From positions 62,001 through 126,000 of the forward strand of contig NZ_JAHSTU010000011.1 in NCBI RefSeq assembly GCF_019145495.1: a stretch of DNA of 64,000 nucleotides. Reading direction: 5' to 3'. The position numbers and the translations under genes are program-made. Below are positions 42,849 through 52,383 of this stretch, piece by piece. Below the pieces are notes generated by a model. It searched no databases and was not told the origin of the DNA. It worked only from the letters and a program-made list of their open reading frames with translations. The stretch is from Pseudomonas azerbaijanoccidentalis. GTDB taxonomy: Bacteria; Pseudomonadota; Gammaproteobacteria; Pseudomonadales; Pseudomonadaceae. Each line of letters opens with the position of its first letter. Within the stretch, counting starts at the first letter, position 1.

Positions 42849-43646
42849 ATGCGCTTTTGCGACCTGCTCGACGCCGTCCGCCGCCAACCGTTGGAGCTGA
42901 CTATCCCCGCTGGCTGGGCGCAAGGGCGAGCCAGTTTCGGTGGCCTGGTGGCTGCCTTGCAGTACGAAGCCATGCGCGCGAAGGTGCCGGCGGATCGACC
43001 GGTGCGCTCGCTGGCGATCACCTTCGTTGGCCCGGTCGAACCCGAGGTGCCGGTCAGCTTTGAGGTCGACGTACTGCGCGAAGGCAAGGCTGTCAGCCAG
43101 GTCTTGGGGCGAGCCCTGCAGAAGGGGCAAGTGGTGACGCTGATTCAGGGCAGCTTCGGCGCCTCGCGTCCTTCGGAGGTGGCGGTGCCGGCCGAGCCGG
43201 CGCCCGAGATGAAGCATTGGGACGACTGCCAGGAGCTGCCTTTCATCGAGGGTGGCATCCCGGAATTCATGCGTCATCTGGCGATGCGCTGGAGCGTCGG
43301 CGGGCTGCCGTTCAGCGGCAGCACATCGCGGCAAATGGGGGGCTGGGTGCGTTTGCGTGGAGACGTGAAGGAGGAGCCGATCACTGAGTCGCACATTCTT
43401 GCGCTGGTGGACGCCTGGCCGCCGGCCGTAATGCCATTTCTGAAAAAACCGGCAATGGGCAGCACGCTGACCTGGACCATCGAGTTTGTGCAGCCGTTGC
43501 TTGAACTGAGCACCCTGGACTGGTGCAAATACTTGGTCGAAACCGAATACGCCGCCAATGGTTACGGCCACGCCGCCGCGAAAATGTGGGACGCGCAAGG
43601 CCGGTTGATTGCCCTGAGCCGGCAAACGGTAACCGTGTTTGCCTGA
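42849..43646 (+). CDS. Acyl-CoA thioesterase, TesB-like double hotdog
   Basis: A 265-residue cytoplasmic enzyme with two hotdog repeats. The first shows GRASFGGLVAALQYEAM (the helix of the hotdog) and PVRSLAITFVGPV; the second shows LALVDAWPPAVMPFL and TWTIEFVQPL. It resembles the thioesterase-like TesB superfamily of medium-length acyl-CoA hydrolases. Substrate chain length cannot be told. Its stop abuts the stop of the convergent gene at 43647 with no spacer. Confidence 0.83.
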   Translation: MRFCDLLDAVRRQPLELTIPAGWAQGRASFGGLVAALQYEAMRAKVPADRPVRSLAITFVGPVEPEVPVSFEVDVLREGKAVSQVLGRALQKGQVVTLIQGSFGASRPSEVAVPAEPAPEMKHWDDCQELPFIEGGIPEFMRHLAMRWSVGGLPFSGSTSRQMGGWVRLRGDVKEEPITESHILALVDAWPPAVMPFLKKPAMGSTLTWTIEFVQPLLELSTLDWCKYLVETEYAANGYGHAAAKMWDAQGRLIALSRQTVTVFA

Positions 43647-44012
43647 TCAGTGACGACGGTGGCGTTCCCGCCAGGCGCGCCACCAACCGCCACTGAGGAA
43701 AAACCGCGGAAAGGTCAGGAATTGCTCGACCAATAGACGCGAGACCGCGTCTTTGCGATCGCTGAACGGCTCCGACGCTTGTACTTCCAGGCTGTGGCCA
43801 TGGCGTTGCAGGCCGAGCGCCGCGATCACGCCGATGATGCCAATGGCGAAGTTGGCCAGGTTCAGGCCGAACACCCCGGAAACAATCAGCAGGAACGCCA
43901 CGATGAACAGCGGCACGGCAATCAAGTGCAGCACCAGGTTGGTCGGGTGCTGGTGATTGTTCGGGTAGGCACGCCATTGCCAGGCGGGAAGGTTGGGATG
44001 ACGTTTGCCCAT
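43647..44012 (-). CDS. Mpo1-like / DUF962 small membrane protein
   Basis: A 121-residue protein with two central hydrophobic spans (about residues 28-48 and 50-68). Early residues carry WRAYPNNHQHPTNLVLHLIAVP, where the His-x-His-x3-Asn-x3-His pattern matches the Mpo1/DUF962 family; yeast Mpo1 is an iron-dependent dioxygenase in 2-hydroxy fatty-acid breakdown. The start at 44012 is chosen because the upstream extension has no Shine-Dalgarno site. Enzyme activity in bacteria is not certain. Confidence 0.72.
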   Translation of the reverse strand: MGKRHPNLPAWQWRAYPNNHQHPTNLVLHLIAVPLFIVAFLLIVSGVFGLNLANFAIGIIGVIAALGLQRHGHSLEVQASEPFSDRKDAVSRLLVEQFLTFPRFFLSGGWWRAWRERHRRH

Positions 44013-44118
44013 GATGCTAATCCTCGATCCATGTTGAACACATGCTTGAAGAATAGGCCCGCTCGGGGCGGGCGGCGAATCAAGGTTGGCTATGGCGGCG
44101 ATAGATGTAATGGGCAAA

Positions 44119-44179
44119 AAAGATCGCAGCCTACGGGTGTAAGCGATCCCTGTAGGAGCTGCCGCAGGCTGCGATCTTT
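44119..44179. repeat. Inverted REP-like pair
   Basis: AAAGATCGCAGCCTACGGG and GTAGGAGCTGCCGCAGGCTG...GATCTTT face each other around a short spacer, just downstream of the chemoreceptor stop at 44185. A possible 3' structure for that gene. Confidence 0.75.
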
Positions 44180-44184
44180 ATTCT

Positions 44185-45666
44185 TTAAAGTTTCAACTGC
44201 CCGATAGCTTTGCTCAACTCTGCGGCCAGCGCCGCCAGTTCATGACTGGTCGTCGCAGAACTGACGGTCTGTTGCACGGTGTTCTCGGTCACATCGCGGA
44301 TGCTTACCACCGCCCGGTTCATTTCCTCTGCCACCTGACTCTGCTGCTCGGCCGCCACGGCGATCTGCGTGTTGCTTTCACGCATCTGCGCCACCGCGCC
44401 GGTGATTTGCGCCAACGCTTCGCCGGCTTCCTGCGCCTGTTGCACGCAGTCGTCAGCCTTGAACGAGCTTTCCTGCATGAAGTCCACGGCGTCCCGTGTC
44501 CCAGCCTGCAACGCTGAAACCATCACGGTAATTTCATCCGTCGAGGCCTGCACGCGCTTGGCCAGGTTGCGTACTTCATCGGCGACCACCGCAAACCCGC
44601 GGCCCATTTCACCGGCCCGGGCTGCTTCAATTGCAGCGTTCAGCGCCAGGAGATTGGTCTGCTCGGCGATGCTGTGAATCACATTGACCACGCCGTTGAT
44701 TTTCTGGCTGTCCTCGGCGAGGCGCTGAATCATCTCGGCGGTTTGCTGCACCCCGGTGGACAGCCCGGCAATCGACTTCTGTACACGCATGACCACCGCT
44801 TGCCCACTGCCGGCCAGGCTATCGGCCGATTGCGAGAGGTCGCGGGTGGCGCCGGCGTGTTGGGCGATGTGGTAGACGGTGGCGGTCATTTCGTTGATCG
44901 CGGTGGCGGCCTGATCGGTTTCACTCTGCTGGCCAAGCATGCCGTGCTGCACCTCGTTCATGCTTGAGGCCAGGCGTGCGGCACCATCATCGAGTTGCTG
45001 CGCGGTGCTGGCGACGGTGTTGACCACCCGTTGATAGCCGGCCTGCATGGCATTGAAGGCGTTGGCCATCTGCCCGACTTCATCGCGGCCGGCCAGTGGA
45101 ACGCGGGCCGACAGATCACCGGTTTTTTCCACGTGAAGCATCACGTCTTTCAAGGTGTTGAGCTGGCTGAGCAAGAAGCGGATCAACAGCTGCGACGCAC
45201 CGAGCATGGCCAGCATCAACACGAACACCGCCACGGCGTAATGGGCGAAACGCTCTGCGAACACCTGGCTCAGGCTCGGCCCATGGGCCACGACACCGAC
45301 CTGCTGGCCATCCGCGCGCGTGAACACCTCGGCGCCGATCAGCAGGTTGTCGCCGAACAACGGCATGGCATTGATCTCGACCCAACCGTTGGCCCCGGCC
45401 AATTCCGGCAGCGGTTGTTGATTGAACGACGGCGCTTGCCCGCGATTGAGCGTCAGCAGGTTCTCGGCTTTGGGCAGCGCCTGCCCGACTGGCCAGGCCC
45501 CCAGCAATCGCGCCTGCGCCTGCGCCGATGCCTGCGCGGCATGGTTGCGGGCCTGCTGTTCGAGTTGCACGGCGTAGAGCACCAGCAACAGGGTGGTGAT
45601 GAAGGCGACGGCGTTCACCGCCCAGAATTTGTACTTCAGCGAGATATTGCTAAGCCAGGCACCCAT
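44185..45666 (-). CDS. Methyl-accepting chemotaxis protein
   Basis: A 493-residue chemoreceptor. Span 1 is at about residues 12-34 and span 2 at about 145-170; between them lies a small periplasmic sensor of about 110 residues. A HAMP linker follows (about 170-225), then the signalling domain with the hairpin tip IAEQTNLLALNAAIEAARAG and VVADEVRNLAKR. The start MGAWLSNISLKYKFWAVN is the N-terminus common in this receptor class, so the ATG ending at 45666 is preferred. No CheB/CheR tether pentapeptide at the C-terminus. Ligand unknown. There is no chemotaxis gene nearby. Confidence 0.93.
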   Translation of the reverse strand: MGAWLSNISLKYKFWAVNAVAFITTLLLVLYAVQLEQQARNHAAQASAQAQARLLGAWPVGQALPKAENLLTLNRGQAPSFNQQPLPELAGANGWVEINAMPLFGDNLLIGAEVFTRADGQQVGVVAHGPSLSQVFAERFAHYAVAVFVLMLAMLGASQLLIRFLLSQLNTLKDVMLHVEKTGDLSARVPLAGRDEVGQMANAFNAMQAGYQRVVNTVASTAQQLDDGAARLASSMNEVQHGMLGQQSETDQAATAINEMTATVYHIAQHAGATRDLSQSADSLAGSGQAVVMRVQKSIAGLSTGVQQTAEMIQRLAEDSQKINGVVNVIHSIAEQTNLLALNAAIEAARAGEMGRGFAVVADEVRNLAKRVQASTDEITVMVSALQAGTRDAVDFMQESSFKADDCVQQAQEAGEALAQITGAVAQMRESNTQIAVAAEQQSQVAEEMNRAVVSIRDVTENTVQQTVSSATTSHELAALAAELSKAIGQLKL

Positions 45667-45780
45667 GGAGGTCTTCTCTGATAGCGGAAACAGCATTGGC
45701 AAGGTGCCATTATTGTGCCGCTATGCAGGGATTCGAATCTTGATGCAGGTCAATGAGCCGCATCACGACCTGTATGAGGA

Positions 45781-46590
45781 TCACTCAGGAATAGAGGGCA
45801 ACCCATAGAACGCTCGCGCGCACGCGGTCGTGTGTGCCGCCAGATCCTCCTGGGTCTCCCCGCGATGCAACGCCACTTCGCGCAACACCTCGGTCAGATA
45901 AGCCGGTTCATTGCGGCCATTCTTCGGCTTCGGCCGCAAACTGCGCGGCAGCAGGTACGGGGCATCACTCTCCAGCATCAGGCGTCCGCGCTTGATTTCC
46001 TTGACCAACGGATGCAAGTGCGTGCCCCGGCGCTCATCGCAGATCCAGCCCGTAATGCCGATGTGCAAATCAAGGTCGAGGTAGCTGAACAGCGCTGCCT
46101 TCTCCCCGGTGAAGCAGTGCACCACGGCAGCCGGCAGTTGATCGCGGTAGTCACGGAGGATTTCCAGCAGACGCTGACTGGCATCGCGCTCGTGCAGAAA
46201 CACCGGCATTTGCAGTTCAACGGCCAGTGCCAGATGTTCTTCCAGGACTTTTTCCTGTTGGGGACGCGGCGAGAAATCTCGGTTGAAATCCAGACCGCAT
46301 TCACCCACGGCGACCACATTAGGCTCCTTGAGCAGGCTGCGCAGGCGGCTGGCACTGTCGGCGTTCCAGTCACTGGCCGCGTGGGGGTGAATGCCGGCCG
46401 TGGCGAACAGCCGTTGGGCGCTTTCGTCGAGTTGCTGGCACAGTTCCAGCGCCTGTTCACTGCCCTCGACATTGGTGCCGGTCAGTACCAATTGGCACAC
46501 GCCAGCGGCATAGGCGCGGTCGAGTACAGCCTGGTGTTTGTCGGCAAAACTGGGGTTGGTCAGGTTGACGCCGATATCGATGAGTTGCAT
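45781..46590 (-). CDS. tatD: TatD family metal-dependent hydrolase
   Basis: A 269-residue TIM-barrel hydrolase. The start MQLIDIGVNLTNPSFADK matches true TatD (MFDIGVNLT type) and is preceded by GAGGTAGCACC. Metal ligands are spread over VGECGLDFNRDFS, VFLHERDAS, VVHCFTGEK and LESDAPYLLPRS. TatD proteins are 3'-5' DNA/RNA exonucleases linked to DNA repair and RNA turnover. It is alone here, not with the tatABC genes. Confidence 0.92.
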   Translation of the reverse strand: MQLIDIGVNLTNPSFADKHQAVLDRAYAAGVCQLVLTGTNVEGSEQALELCQQLDESAQRLFATAGIHPHAASDWNADSASRLRSLLKEPNVVAVGECGLDFNRDFSPRPQQEKVLEEHLALAVELQMPVFLHERDASQRLLEILRDYRDQLPAAVVHCFTGEKAALFSYLDLDLHIGITGWICDERRGTHLHPLVKEIKRGRLMLESDAPYLLPRSLRPKPKNGRNEPAYLTEVLREVALHRGETQEDLAAHTTACARAFYGLPSIPE

Positions 46591-46818
46591 GGTGCTACCT
46601 CGGACCAAAGGCCGGAAAGCATATCAGAGCTGTAGATTTATAAGAAAAACCAAGAACTACAACGAGTTATAGCTGTCATTTGATTCCGCGGGAGTGGGCA
46701 GGGTGGTCAGAGTGCCATCACTGTGCCAGTCTTTCGCACTTTGCCAGCGCTCAGGCGCCCTGTTTTTGTCGCGTGATTTCAGCTCATGTGATCAACCCGA
46801 ATTCTTTCCGGAGAGTGG

Positions 46819-48240
46819 ATGATTCGTCCCTCGGTTTTGCTACTGCTGTGCTGTTCGCTGCTGCTGCCGATGTCGGCGGTCGCGCGTCTGCCTGGCCCGC
46901 TGCAAGCCGTGCCGGCCGCCAAAGTGCGCGACCTGACGGAAATCCGCAGCAGCCGTGTGCTGCGCGTGTTGGTCAACCAGAGCCGCAACAGTTCCGGTGA
47001 AGTCCAGGGCCAGGCCATCGGCGTCGAATATCATCGCTTGCGCGCCTTTGAGCAATACCTCAACGGTCACGCCCGTGACGGTCAGGAAATCACCCTCAAG
47101 ATCATCCCCAAAGCCAAGGATCAACTGCTCGGCGCGTTGCAGCGTGGGGAGGGTGATCTTGTAGCACCAGGTGAATTGCTCGACCTGCAACCGGGGTTCG
47201 CTGTCAGCAGCAGCGAACCGGTTGCCAGCAACATTCCGCTGGTGCTGGTGGGCATCAAAGGCGAGCGTCGCTACACCCGTCTCGAGCAGCTCTCGGGTAA
47301 AACCCTGGCGTTACCGAACGGCAGTGCCGCCGGTGATGCGATCAGTCAGATCAACCAAAAGCTCGCTCTGCATAAACTGCCACCGGTCACCATCGAATGG
47401 GTCGATCCCAGTCTGGCGGTCGAAGACGTGTTGGAGATGGTTCAGGGCGGGATCTTTCACCTGACCATCGTCGAGCAACCGATCGCCGAGCGCTGGGGCA
47501 AGATCCTGCCGAAACTGCGCGTCGATCGACAAGTGCTCATCAGCGAGCCGGGCGAAGAGTTCTGGTTCGTGCGTCGCGACGCATCGATGCTGCGAGCCAG
47601 CATTGATCGCTTTCTCACCGGTTACAAAAAGCCGTCGGATCAGGATGCTGCGTTCTTGCGCATCTATCGGCGCCTGTATCAGGTTCACTATCCGCTGGCC
47701 AAGGCTGACCGCCAGCGTCTGGAAAAGCTTCGACCGGTACTGCAAAAACATGCCGATGCCCAAGGCATGGACTGGCTGAATCTGGCGGCCCTGGCGTTCA
47801 AGGAGTCGGGCCTCAAACCCACGGCCCGCAGTGGCGGTGCACCGACGGGGCTGATGCAGATCACGCCTTCCGCGGCCCAGCGGGTAGGGGTCAACAACAT
47901 TCAGGACCTGGATGCCAATGTGCAGGCCGGGGCCAAATACCTGGCGATGATTCGTCGCAAGTTCTTCGCCAGCCCCAAACTCAACGAGCGCGAGCGCATG
48001 GCGTTCGTGCTGGCGGCCTACAACATCGGGCCGGAGCGGGTTCAGGGCATGCGTGCCGAAGCGCGGCGGCGGGGCTTGAATCCCAACCAGTGGTTTTTCC
48101 AGGTTGAGCGCGTTGCCATGGAGCAGGTGGGAATGGGGCCTGTCAGCTATGTTAATAGCGTGAACAAGTATTACCTGGCGTTCGATCGGGAGCGGGAGTC
48201 GTTGGAGCCCCAGGGGCAAAAAGTTGCCCTTCGTAAGTGA
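46819..48240 (+). CDS. MltF-like membrane-bound lytic transglycosylase (SBP plus SLT domains)
   Basis: A 473-residue periplasmic protein. A signal peptide (about residues 1-22) is followed by a solute-binding-like regulatory domain (about 40-270) and a C-terminal SLT lysozyme-like domain: LAALAFKESGLKPTA has the catalytic Glu, then GAPTGLMQITPSAA and VLAAYNIGPERV. Layout is that of MltF, which cleaves peptidoglycan and is allosterically controlled through its N-terminal domain. It is likely a paralogue of MltF, as no lipobox is present (the signal region ends AVARLPGP) and peptidase-type neighbours are absent. Confidence 0.88.
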   Translation: MIRPSVLLLLCCSLLLPMSAVARLPGPLQAVPAAKVRDLTEIRSSRVLRVLVNQSRNSSGEVQGQAIGVEYHRLRAFEQYLNGHARDGQEITLKIIPKAKDQLLGALQRGEGDLVAPGELLDLQPGFAVSSSEPVASNIPLVLVGIKGERRYTRLEQLSGKTLALPNGSAAGDAISQINQKLALHKLPPVTIEWVDPSLAVEDVLEMVQGGIFHLTIVEQPIAERWGKILPKLRVDRQVLISEPGEEFWFVRRDASMLRASIDRFLTGYKKPSDQDAAFLRIYRRLYQVHYPLAKADRQRLEKLRPVLQKHADAQGMDWLNLAALAFKESGLKPTARSGGAPTGLMQITPSAAQRVGVNNIQDLDANVQAGAKYLAMIRRKFFASPKLNERERMAFVLAAYNIGPERVQGMRAEARRRGLNPNQWFFQVERVAMEQVGMGPVSYVNSVNKYYLAFDRERESLEPQGQKVALRK

Positions 48241-48343
48241 TCGAATAAACTGATTGTTAAGGTGGATTTTTTGCGCTTTTAACATGAAATTTACTGATTA
48301 ATATAGCGGCCAACCAACACACACAAACAATGGATGACACAGC

Positions 48344-48778
48344 ATGAGCACACTGATCAACAAGGTACTGTTTACCCGCGCTGGCTACGGCCTGACTGTT
48401 CTGCGTATTGTCGTCGGCATCATTTTCGCTGCCCACGGCTCGCAGAAACTGTTCGGCGCATTCGGTGGCTATGGTCTGGCCGGCACCGCGCAGTACATGG
48501 AAAGCATCGGCCTGGCGCCGGGCTACCTGATGGCAACGCTGGCAGGCGGCACGGAGTTCTTCGCCGGGCTGGCATTGATCATCGGCCTGCTGGCTCGTCC
48601 GGCGGCGTTGGGCCTGACGTTCCTTTCCCTGGTGGCGATCTTCTCGGTGCACATCAGCAACGGTTTGTTCATGGCCAACAACGGTTATGAGTTCGCCCTC
48701 GCACTGCTCGGTGGCAGCATCGCAGTGCTGATCGAAGGCGCCGGCAAGCTCTCGGCAGACCGCGCCATCGCCGGCTGA
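48344..48778 (+). CDS. DoxX family membrane protein
   Basis: A 144-residue protein with four spans. GLTVLRIVVGIIFAAHGSQK begins the first helix, with the conserved AHGSQKLFG block and GGYGLAGTAQYMESIGLAPG after it. DoxX/YphA proteins are linked to redox or thiol stress in the membrane, but this member has no proven role. A strong terminator follows. Confidence 0.88.
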   Translation: MSTLINKVLFTRAGYGLTVLRIVVGIIFAAHGSQKLFGAFGGYGLAGTAQYMESIGLAPGYLMATLAGGTEFFAGLALIIGLLARPAALGLTFLSLVAIFSVHISNGLFMANNGYEFALALLGGSIAVLIEGAGKLSADRAIAG

Positions 48779-48795
48779 CCGCTCTGGCTCAACGA

Positions 48796-48823
48796 AAAGG
48801 CCCGCATTGTGCGGGCCTTTTTT
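48796..48823 (+). terminator. Rho-independent terminator after doxX-like gene
   Basis: AAAGGCCCGC (48796-48805) pairs with GCGGGCCTTT (48811-48820), 10 bp with a 5-base loop, followed by TTT. Confidence 0.9.
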
Positions 48824-48837
48824 GTTGCGCGTCATTC

Positions 48838-48867
48838 TTGACACTGTCCGGTCAGCTTCTCTAGGAT
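48838..48867 (+). promoter_or_regulatory. Sigma-70 promoter
   Basis: TTGACA at 48838-48843 and TAGGAT at 48862-48867 with an 18-base spacer. Transcription would start near 48874 and give a leader of about 150 bases before the ATG at 49027, unless a small RNA is made from this interval. Confidence 0.6.
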
Positions 48868-49026
48868 GCTGCTCATGCGCCGATTTAAACAGCTACTTGC
48901 GGGGCGCCAGGTGACTCATTCAGTTACCGATAGAAGCTTGAAACAGGCTTCGAAATACCGCTAAAGCGCTGGTTCGGTGTTGCCTCTCACCTGCCATGCA
49001 GACTTTTGAGGCAGAGACACGACACA

Positions 49027-49335
49027 ATGAATGCACTAAGCCCCGTAGTACGTCCCGCGCCGATCACGGCACATCTCACCCAGCGCAACCCAAAAATCCT
49101 GCTTGGCGGTAAACATCAGCCAACGCTTTTGCGTTATCTCGATGGCTGGCCACGTCGTACGGGCGGTCCGGCTGCGTTCCTGATCCAGTTCGTTGAAGAC
49201 GGCGAGTCCCTGGCCCGTTTCGCCAGCGACAGTTTTGATCTGGCAGTGATTCAATCGCCGAGCCTCGAAGACGCCCCTGAAGTCATCCGGCAATTGACCC
49301 GTGTCGCCCGGCAAGGGCTGATTACCCGTCGCTGA
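49027..49335 (+). CDS. Conserved hypothetical protein, methyltransferase-like fragment
   Basis: A 102-residue protein. The C-terminal part SFDLAVIQSPSLEDAPEVI then RQLTRVARQGLITRR looks like strands of a class I methyltransferase fold, but the SAM-binding glycine loop is missing, so it may be a degenerate or partner form. It ends 8 bases before the stop of the convergent greB. The ATG at 49027 is preferred over a TTG seven codons upstream. Function unknown. Confidence 0.6.
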   Translation: MNALSPVVRPAPITAHLTQRNPKILLGGKHQPTLLRYLDGWPRRTGGPAAFLIQFVEDGESLARFASDSFDLAVIQSPSLEDAPEVIRQLTRVARQGLITRR

Positions 49336-49343
49336 GCGGCGAC

Positions 49344-49841
49344 TTACGGATAATCGATCGCCACGATATACACGCATTGTTCGCCGGTCGGCGTCTGGAC
49401 CCGAACTTCTGCGTCCAGTGCCTTGCCGATCAAGGCGCGGGCCAGTGGTGAGTCGATGCTGATCAGGCCTTGTTTGAGGTCCAGCTCATCCGGCCCGACA
49501 ATACGGTAGCGTGACTCTTTGCCATCCCCATCTTCGATCGTGACCCAAGCGCCGAAATAGACTTTGTTCGGGTCGCTGGGTTTTTCGCTGACGACCTTGA
49601 GCGCTTCCAGGCGCTTGGTGAGAAAACGCACGCGGCTGTCGATTTCGCGCAGCATTTTTTTGCCGTAGGTGTACTCGGCGTTTTCCGAGCGATCGCCCTG
49701 TGCCGCCGCCTCACTGACAGATTGCGTGACTTGCGGCCGCCGGACGTGCCAGAGCTCATGAAACTCGGCGCGCATCCGCGCTTCACCTTCGGGGGTGATC
49801 AGCGCGGTGCCGGCGGAGCGGGGAGGGCGGTAACGGCTCAT
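49344..49841 (-). CDS. greB: Transcription elongation factor GreB
   Basis: A 165-residue protein: N-terminal coiled-coil (about residues 15-85) with the tip acidic residues in AAAQGDRSENAEYTYGKK, the Gre signature, and a C-terminal FKBP-like domain (VYFGAWVTIEDGDGKE, ISIDSPLARALIGK). It enters the RNA polymerase secondary channel and stimulates cleavage of backtracked RNA. The length and the basic N-terminal extension (MSRYRPPRS) favour GreB over GreA. A separate GreA/GreB-family protein is encoded at 62996-63478. Confidence 0.95.
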   Translation of the reverse strand: MSRYRPPRSAGTALITPEGEARMRAEFHELWHVRRPQVTQSVSEAAAQGDRSENAEYTYGKKMLREIDSRVRFLTKRLEALKVVSEKPSDPNKVYFGAWVTIEDGDGKESRYRIVGPDELDLKQGLISIDSPLARALIGKALDAEVRVQTPTGEQCVYIVAIDYP

Positions 49842-49875
49842 GGCGACTTCTTGTGATGAACAGCGTTTGAGTTTA

Positions 49876-52383
49876 TCAACCCTCGCGCAAAACTGTCAGC
49901 GGGCTGGCGTTCAAGGCGCGGCGAGTGCCGAATACACCGGCGCCGCCGATCAGTACCGCACCGATCAGTGGCAAAACCAGCAGCCACGGATGCGGATGCC
50001 ACGGTAGATCGAACGCATATCGATACAACACCAGGCTCACGACTTCCGAGCCCAGCGCTGCAAGCAAACCGCTGACCGCACCCAACAATCCGAACTCGAT
50101 CCGCCGCGCCTTGACCAGCAATTGCCGCTCCGCGCCCAGCGCTCGAAGTAAAGCACCCTGACGAATGCGCTCGTCGAGTGTCGCTTGCAGACCGGAAAAC
50201 AACACCGCCATCCCTGCTGCCAGCACGAACAACAACACGTACTCCACCGCCAAAGTGACTTGGGCGAGGATGCTGCGCAACTGCTCCAGCAGTGCCTCGA
50301 CTTGCAGAATGGTCACGGCCGGGAAAGACCGGGACAGATCGACGATCTGCTGGTCATGACCCGAGGCCAGATAAAAACTGGTCAGGTAAGTCGCCGGTAG
50401 ATCCTTCAAGGTGCCGGGCTGGAAGATCATGAAGAAGTTCGGCTGGAAGTTATCCCAGTTGATCTCCCGCAGACTGGTGACCTTGGCCTCGCGATTGACC
50501 CCGCCGACGGTGAAGACCAGATGGTCGCCCAACTTGAGCTTCAGGCTTTCGGCGACTTTGCCTTCCACCGAGACGCCGGGAATGTCATCCGGCGTCTGCT
50601 CGGGCCACCAGTTGCCGGCGGTGAGTTTGTTGCCGGCGGGCAGGTCCGCCGCCCAGGTCAGGCTCAAGTCACGCTGGATGGCGCGATCGCCTGCGGACTC
50701 TTTGGTGACAATCTGCTGCACCGCTTCGCCGTTGATGCTGATCAGGCGTCCCGGCACTACCGGGTACAGCGGCGCCGATTGAGCCGACAGCTCCATCAGG
50801 CGATCAGCGAAGGCCTGTTTGTCGCCCGGCAGAATGTTCAGCGCAAAGTAATTCGGTGCGTTTTTCGGCAACTGGTTTTGCCAGGTGTCCAGCAACTCAC
50901 CGCGCAGCAGCGCGATCAGCGCCATCGACAGCAAAATCAGGCCGAATGCCAGCGATTGTCCCGCCGCCGCCAGGGGATGACGCAGCAGTTGACCCAGTCC
51001 CAGTCGCCACGGCAAGGAGGCGCGGGCAAGCATCCGTCGCAGGCTTTTGAGCAGCAGCAACAGCAAGCCACCCAGTACCAGCGCAGCTATGACGCCACCG
51101 CCGAGCAGGGCGAAGGTCAGTAACAGGTCCAGGCTCAGGCGCCACATGATCAGGCCGAGGGCGCCCAATGCAGCGCCGTAGACCATCCAGGTGCTGGAGG
51201 GGATTGGCAGCATGTCTCGCCGCAATACGCGCAGCGGTGGAACGCGACCCAATGCAGCCAGTGGCGGCAAGGCAAAACCGGCCAGCGCCACCAGGCCTGT
51301 GCCGATCCCGGCGATGGCCGGAAACAGGCCACCGGGCGGTACGTCGGTCGGCAACAAGTCATGTAGCAAAGCGAACAGCCCCAATTGCGCGAGCCAGCCA
51401 ATGACGGCACCGCTGATGCTGGCGAGCAGGCCCAGCACGGTCAGTTGCAGGCTGAACAGGACCAGGGTTTCACGTCGGGACAAACCAAGGCAGCGCAACA
51501 ATGCACTGGCATCGAAGCGGCGTGTGGCGAAGCGCGTCGCCGACAGCGCCACCGCCACCCCGGCCAACAACACCGCGACCAGACTGGCCATGTTCAGGTA
51601 ACGCTCGGCCTTGCCCAGGGCGCCGCCGATTTGCCGGTTGCCATCGCGCGCGTCCTGAATGCGCTGGTTGGCGGCGAGGCCCGGTTTGATCAGTTGTCGA
51701 TAGGTTTCCAGGGTTTCGGCGTTGCCGCGCCAGAGTTCGCGGTAGCTGACCCGGCTGCCGGGCTGCACCACGCCGGTGGCGGTGAGGTCGCTGAGGTTGA
51801 TCAGTACTCGTGGCGTCAAACTGTAGAAATTGCCGGCGCGGTCGGGTTCGTAGGTCAACACTCGCGCCAGTGTCAGGGTTTTCATGCCGACATCGATGCT
51901 GTCGCCGATCTTCAAATTCAGCGCCGTCAGCAACCGGGCCTCGACCCAGGCTTCGCCGGGTTTCGGGCCGCCACCGGGTTCTTCCGGGGCGAAGGGGGCT
52001 GGGGCGCTTTTCAGTTCGCCGCGCAATGGGTAGATGTCGTCGGCAGCCTTGATGCTGGACAGCTGAATGCCGTTGTCGGTGGCGATGACGCTGGAGAACT
52101 CCACCACCTGCGCATGTTGAAGGCCAAGCTCGGTGCCGCTCTGGATCTGCTCGGGGCGCGCCGGTGAGCTGCCCTCCAGCACCAGATCGGCCCCCAGGAA
52201 TTCGGTGGCGCGCAGCATCATGGCGCCGTTCAGGCGGGCGCCGAAGTAACCGATGGCGGTACTCGCGGCCACGGCCACCAGTAGCGCGAAAAACAATACG
52301 CGCAATTCACCAGCGCGAGCGTCGCGCAGCAGTTGGCGGATGGCGAGGCTGAACAGGCGCAACAGCGGCAGACGTGCCATCAA
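49876..52383 (-). CDS. FtsX/MacB-like ABC transporter permease (YbbP-type)
   Basis: An 835-residue inner-membrane protein with the ten-span YbbP layout: an N-terminal span (about residues 28-46), a large periplasmic domain, four central spans plus a linked cluster, a second periplasmic domain and three C-terminal spans. The C-terminal ERQLLVKARRIEFGLLGA region is FtsX-like. It overlaps its ATPase gene by four bases. In P. aeruginosa a related pair also lies next to tesA; the export substrate is unproven, with lipid or lipoprotein handling suggested by the esterase neighbour. Confidence 0.88.
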   Translation of the reverse strand: MMARLPLLRLFSLAIRQLLRDARAGELRVLFFALLVAVAASTAIGYFGARLNGAMMLRATEFLGADLVLEGSSPARPEQIQSGTELGLQHAQVVEFSSVIATDNGIQLSSIKAADDIYPLRGELKSAPAPFAPEEPGGGPKPGEAWVEARLLTALNLKIGDSIDVGMKTLTLARVLTYEPDRAGNFYSLTPRVLINLSDLTATGVVQPGSRVSYRELWRGNAETLETYRQLIKPGLAANQRIQDARDGNRQIGGALGKAERYLNMASLVAVLLAGVAVALSATRFATRRFDASALLRCLGLSRRETLVLFSLQLTVLGLLASISGAVIGWLAQLGLFALLHDLLPTDVPPGGLFPAIAGIGTGLVALAGFALPPLAALGRVPPLRVLRRDMLPIPSSTWMVYGAALGALGLIMWRLSLDLLLTFALLGGGVIAALVLGGLLLLLLKSLRRMLARASLPWRLGLGQLLRHPLAAAGQSLAFGLILLSMALIALLRGELLDTWQNQLPKNAPNYFALNILPGDKQAFADRLMELSAQSAPLYPVVPGRLISINGEAVQQIVTKESAGDRAIQRDLSLTWAADLPAGNKLTAGNWWPEQTPDDIPGVSVEGKVAESLKLKLGDHLVFTVGGVNREAKVTSLREINWDNFQPNFFMIFQPGTLKDLPATYLTSFYLASGHDQQIVDLSRSFPAVTILQVEALLEQLRSILAQVTLAVEYVLLFVLAAGMAVLFSGLQATLDERIRQGALLRALGAERQLLVKARRIEFGLLGAVSGLLAALGSEVVSLVLYRYAFDLPWHPHPWLLVLPLIGAVLIGGAGVFGTRRALNASPLTVLREG

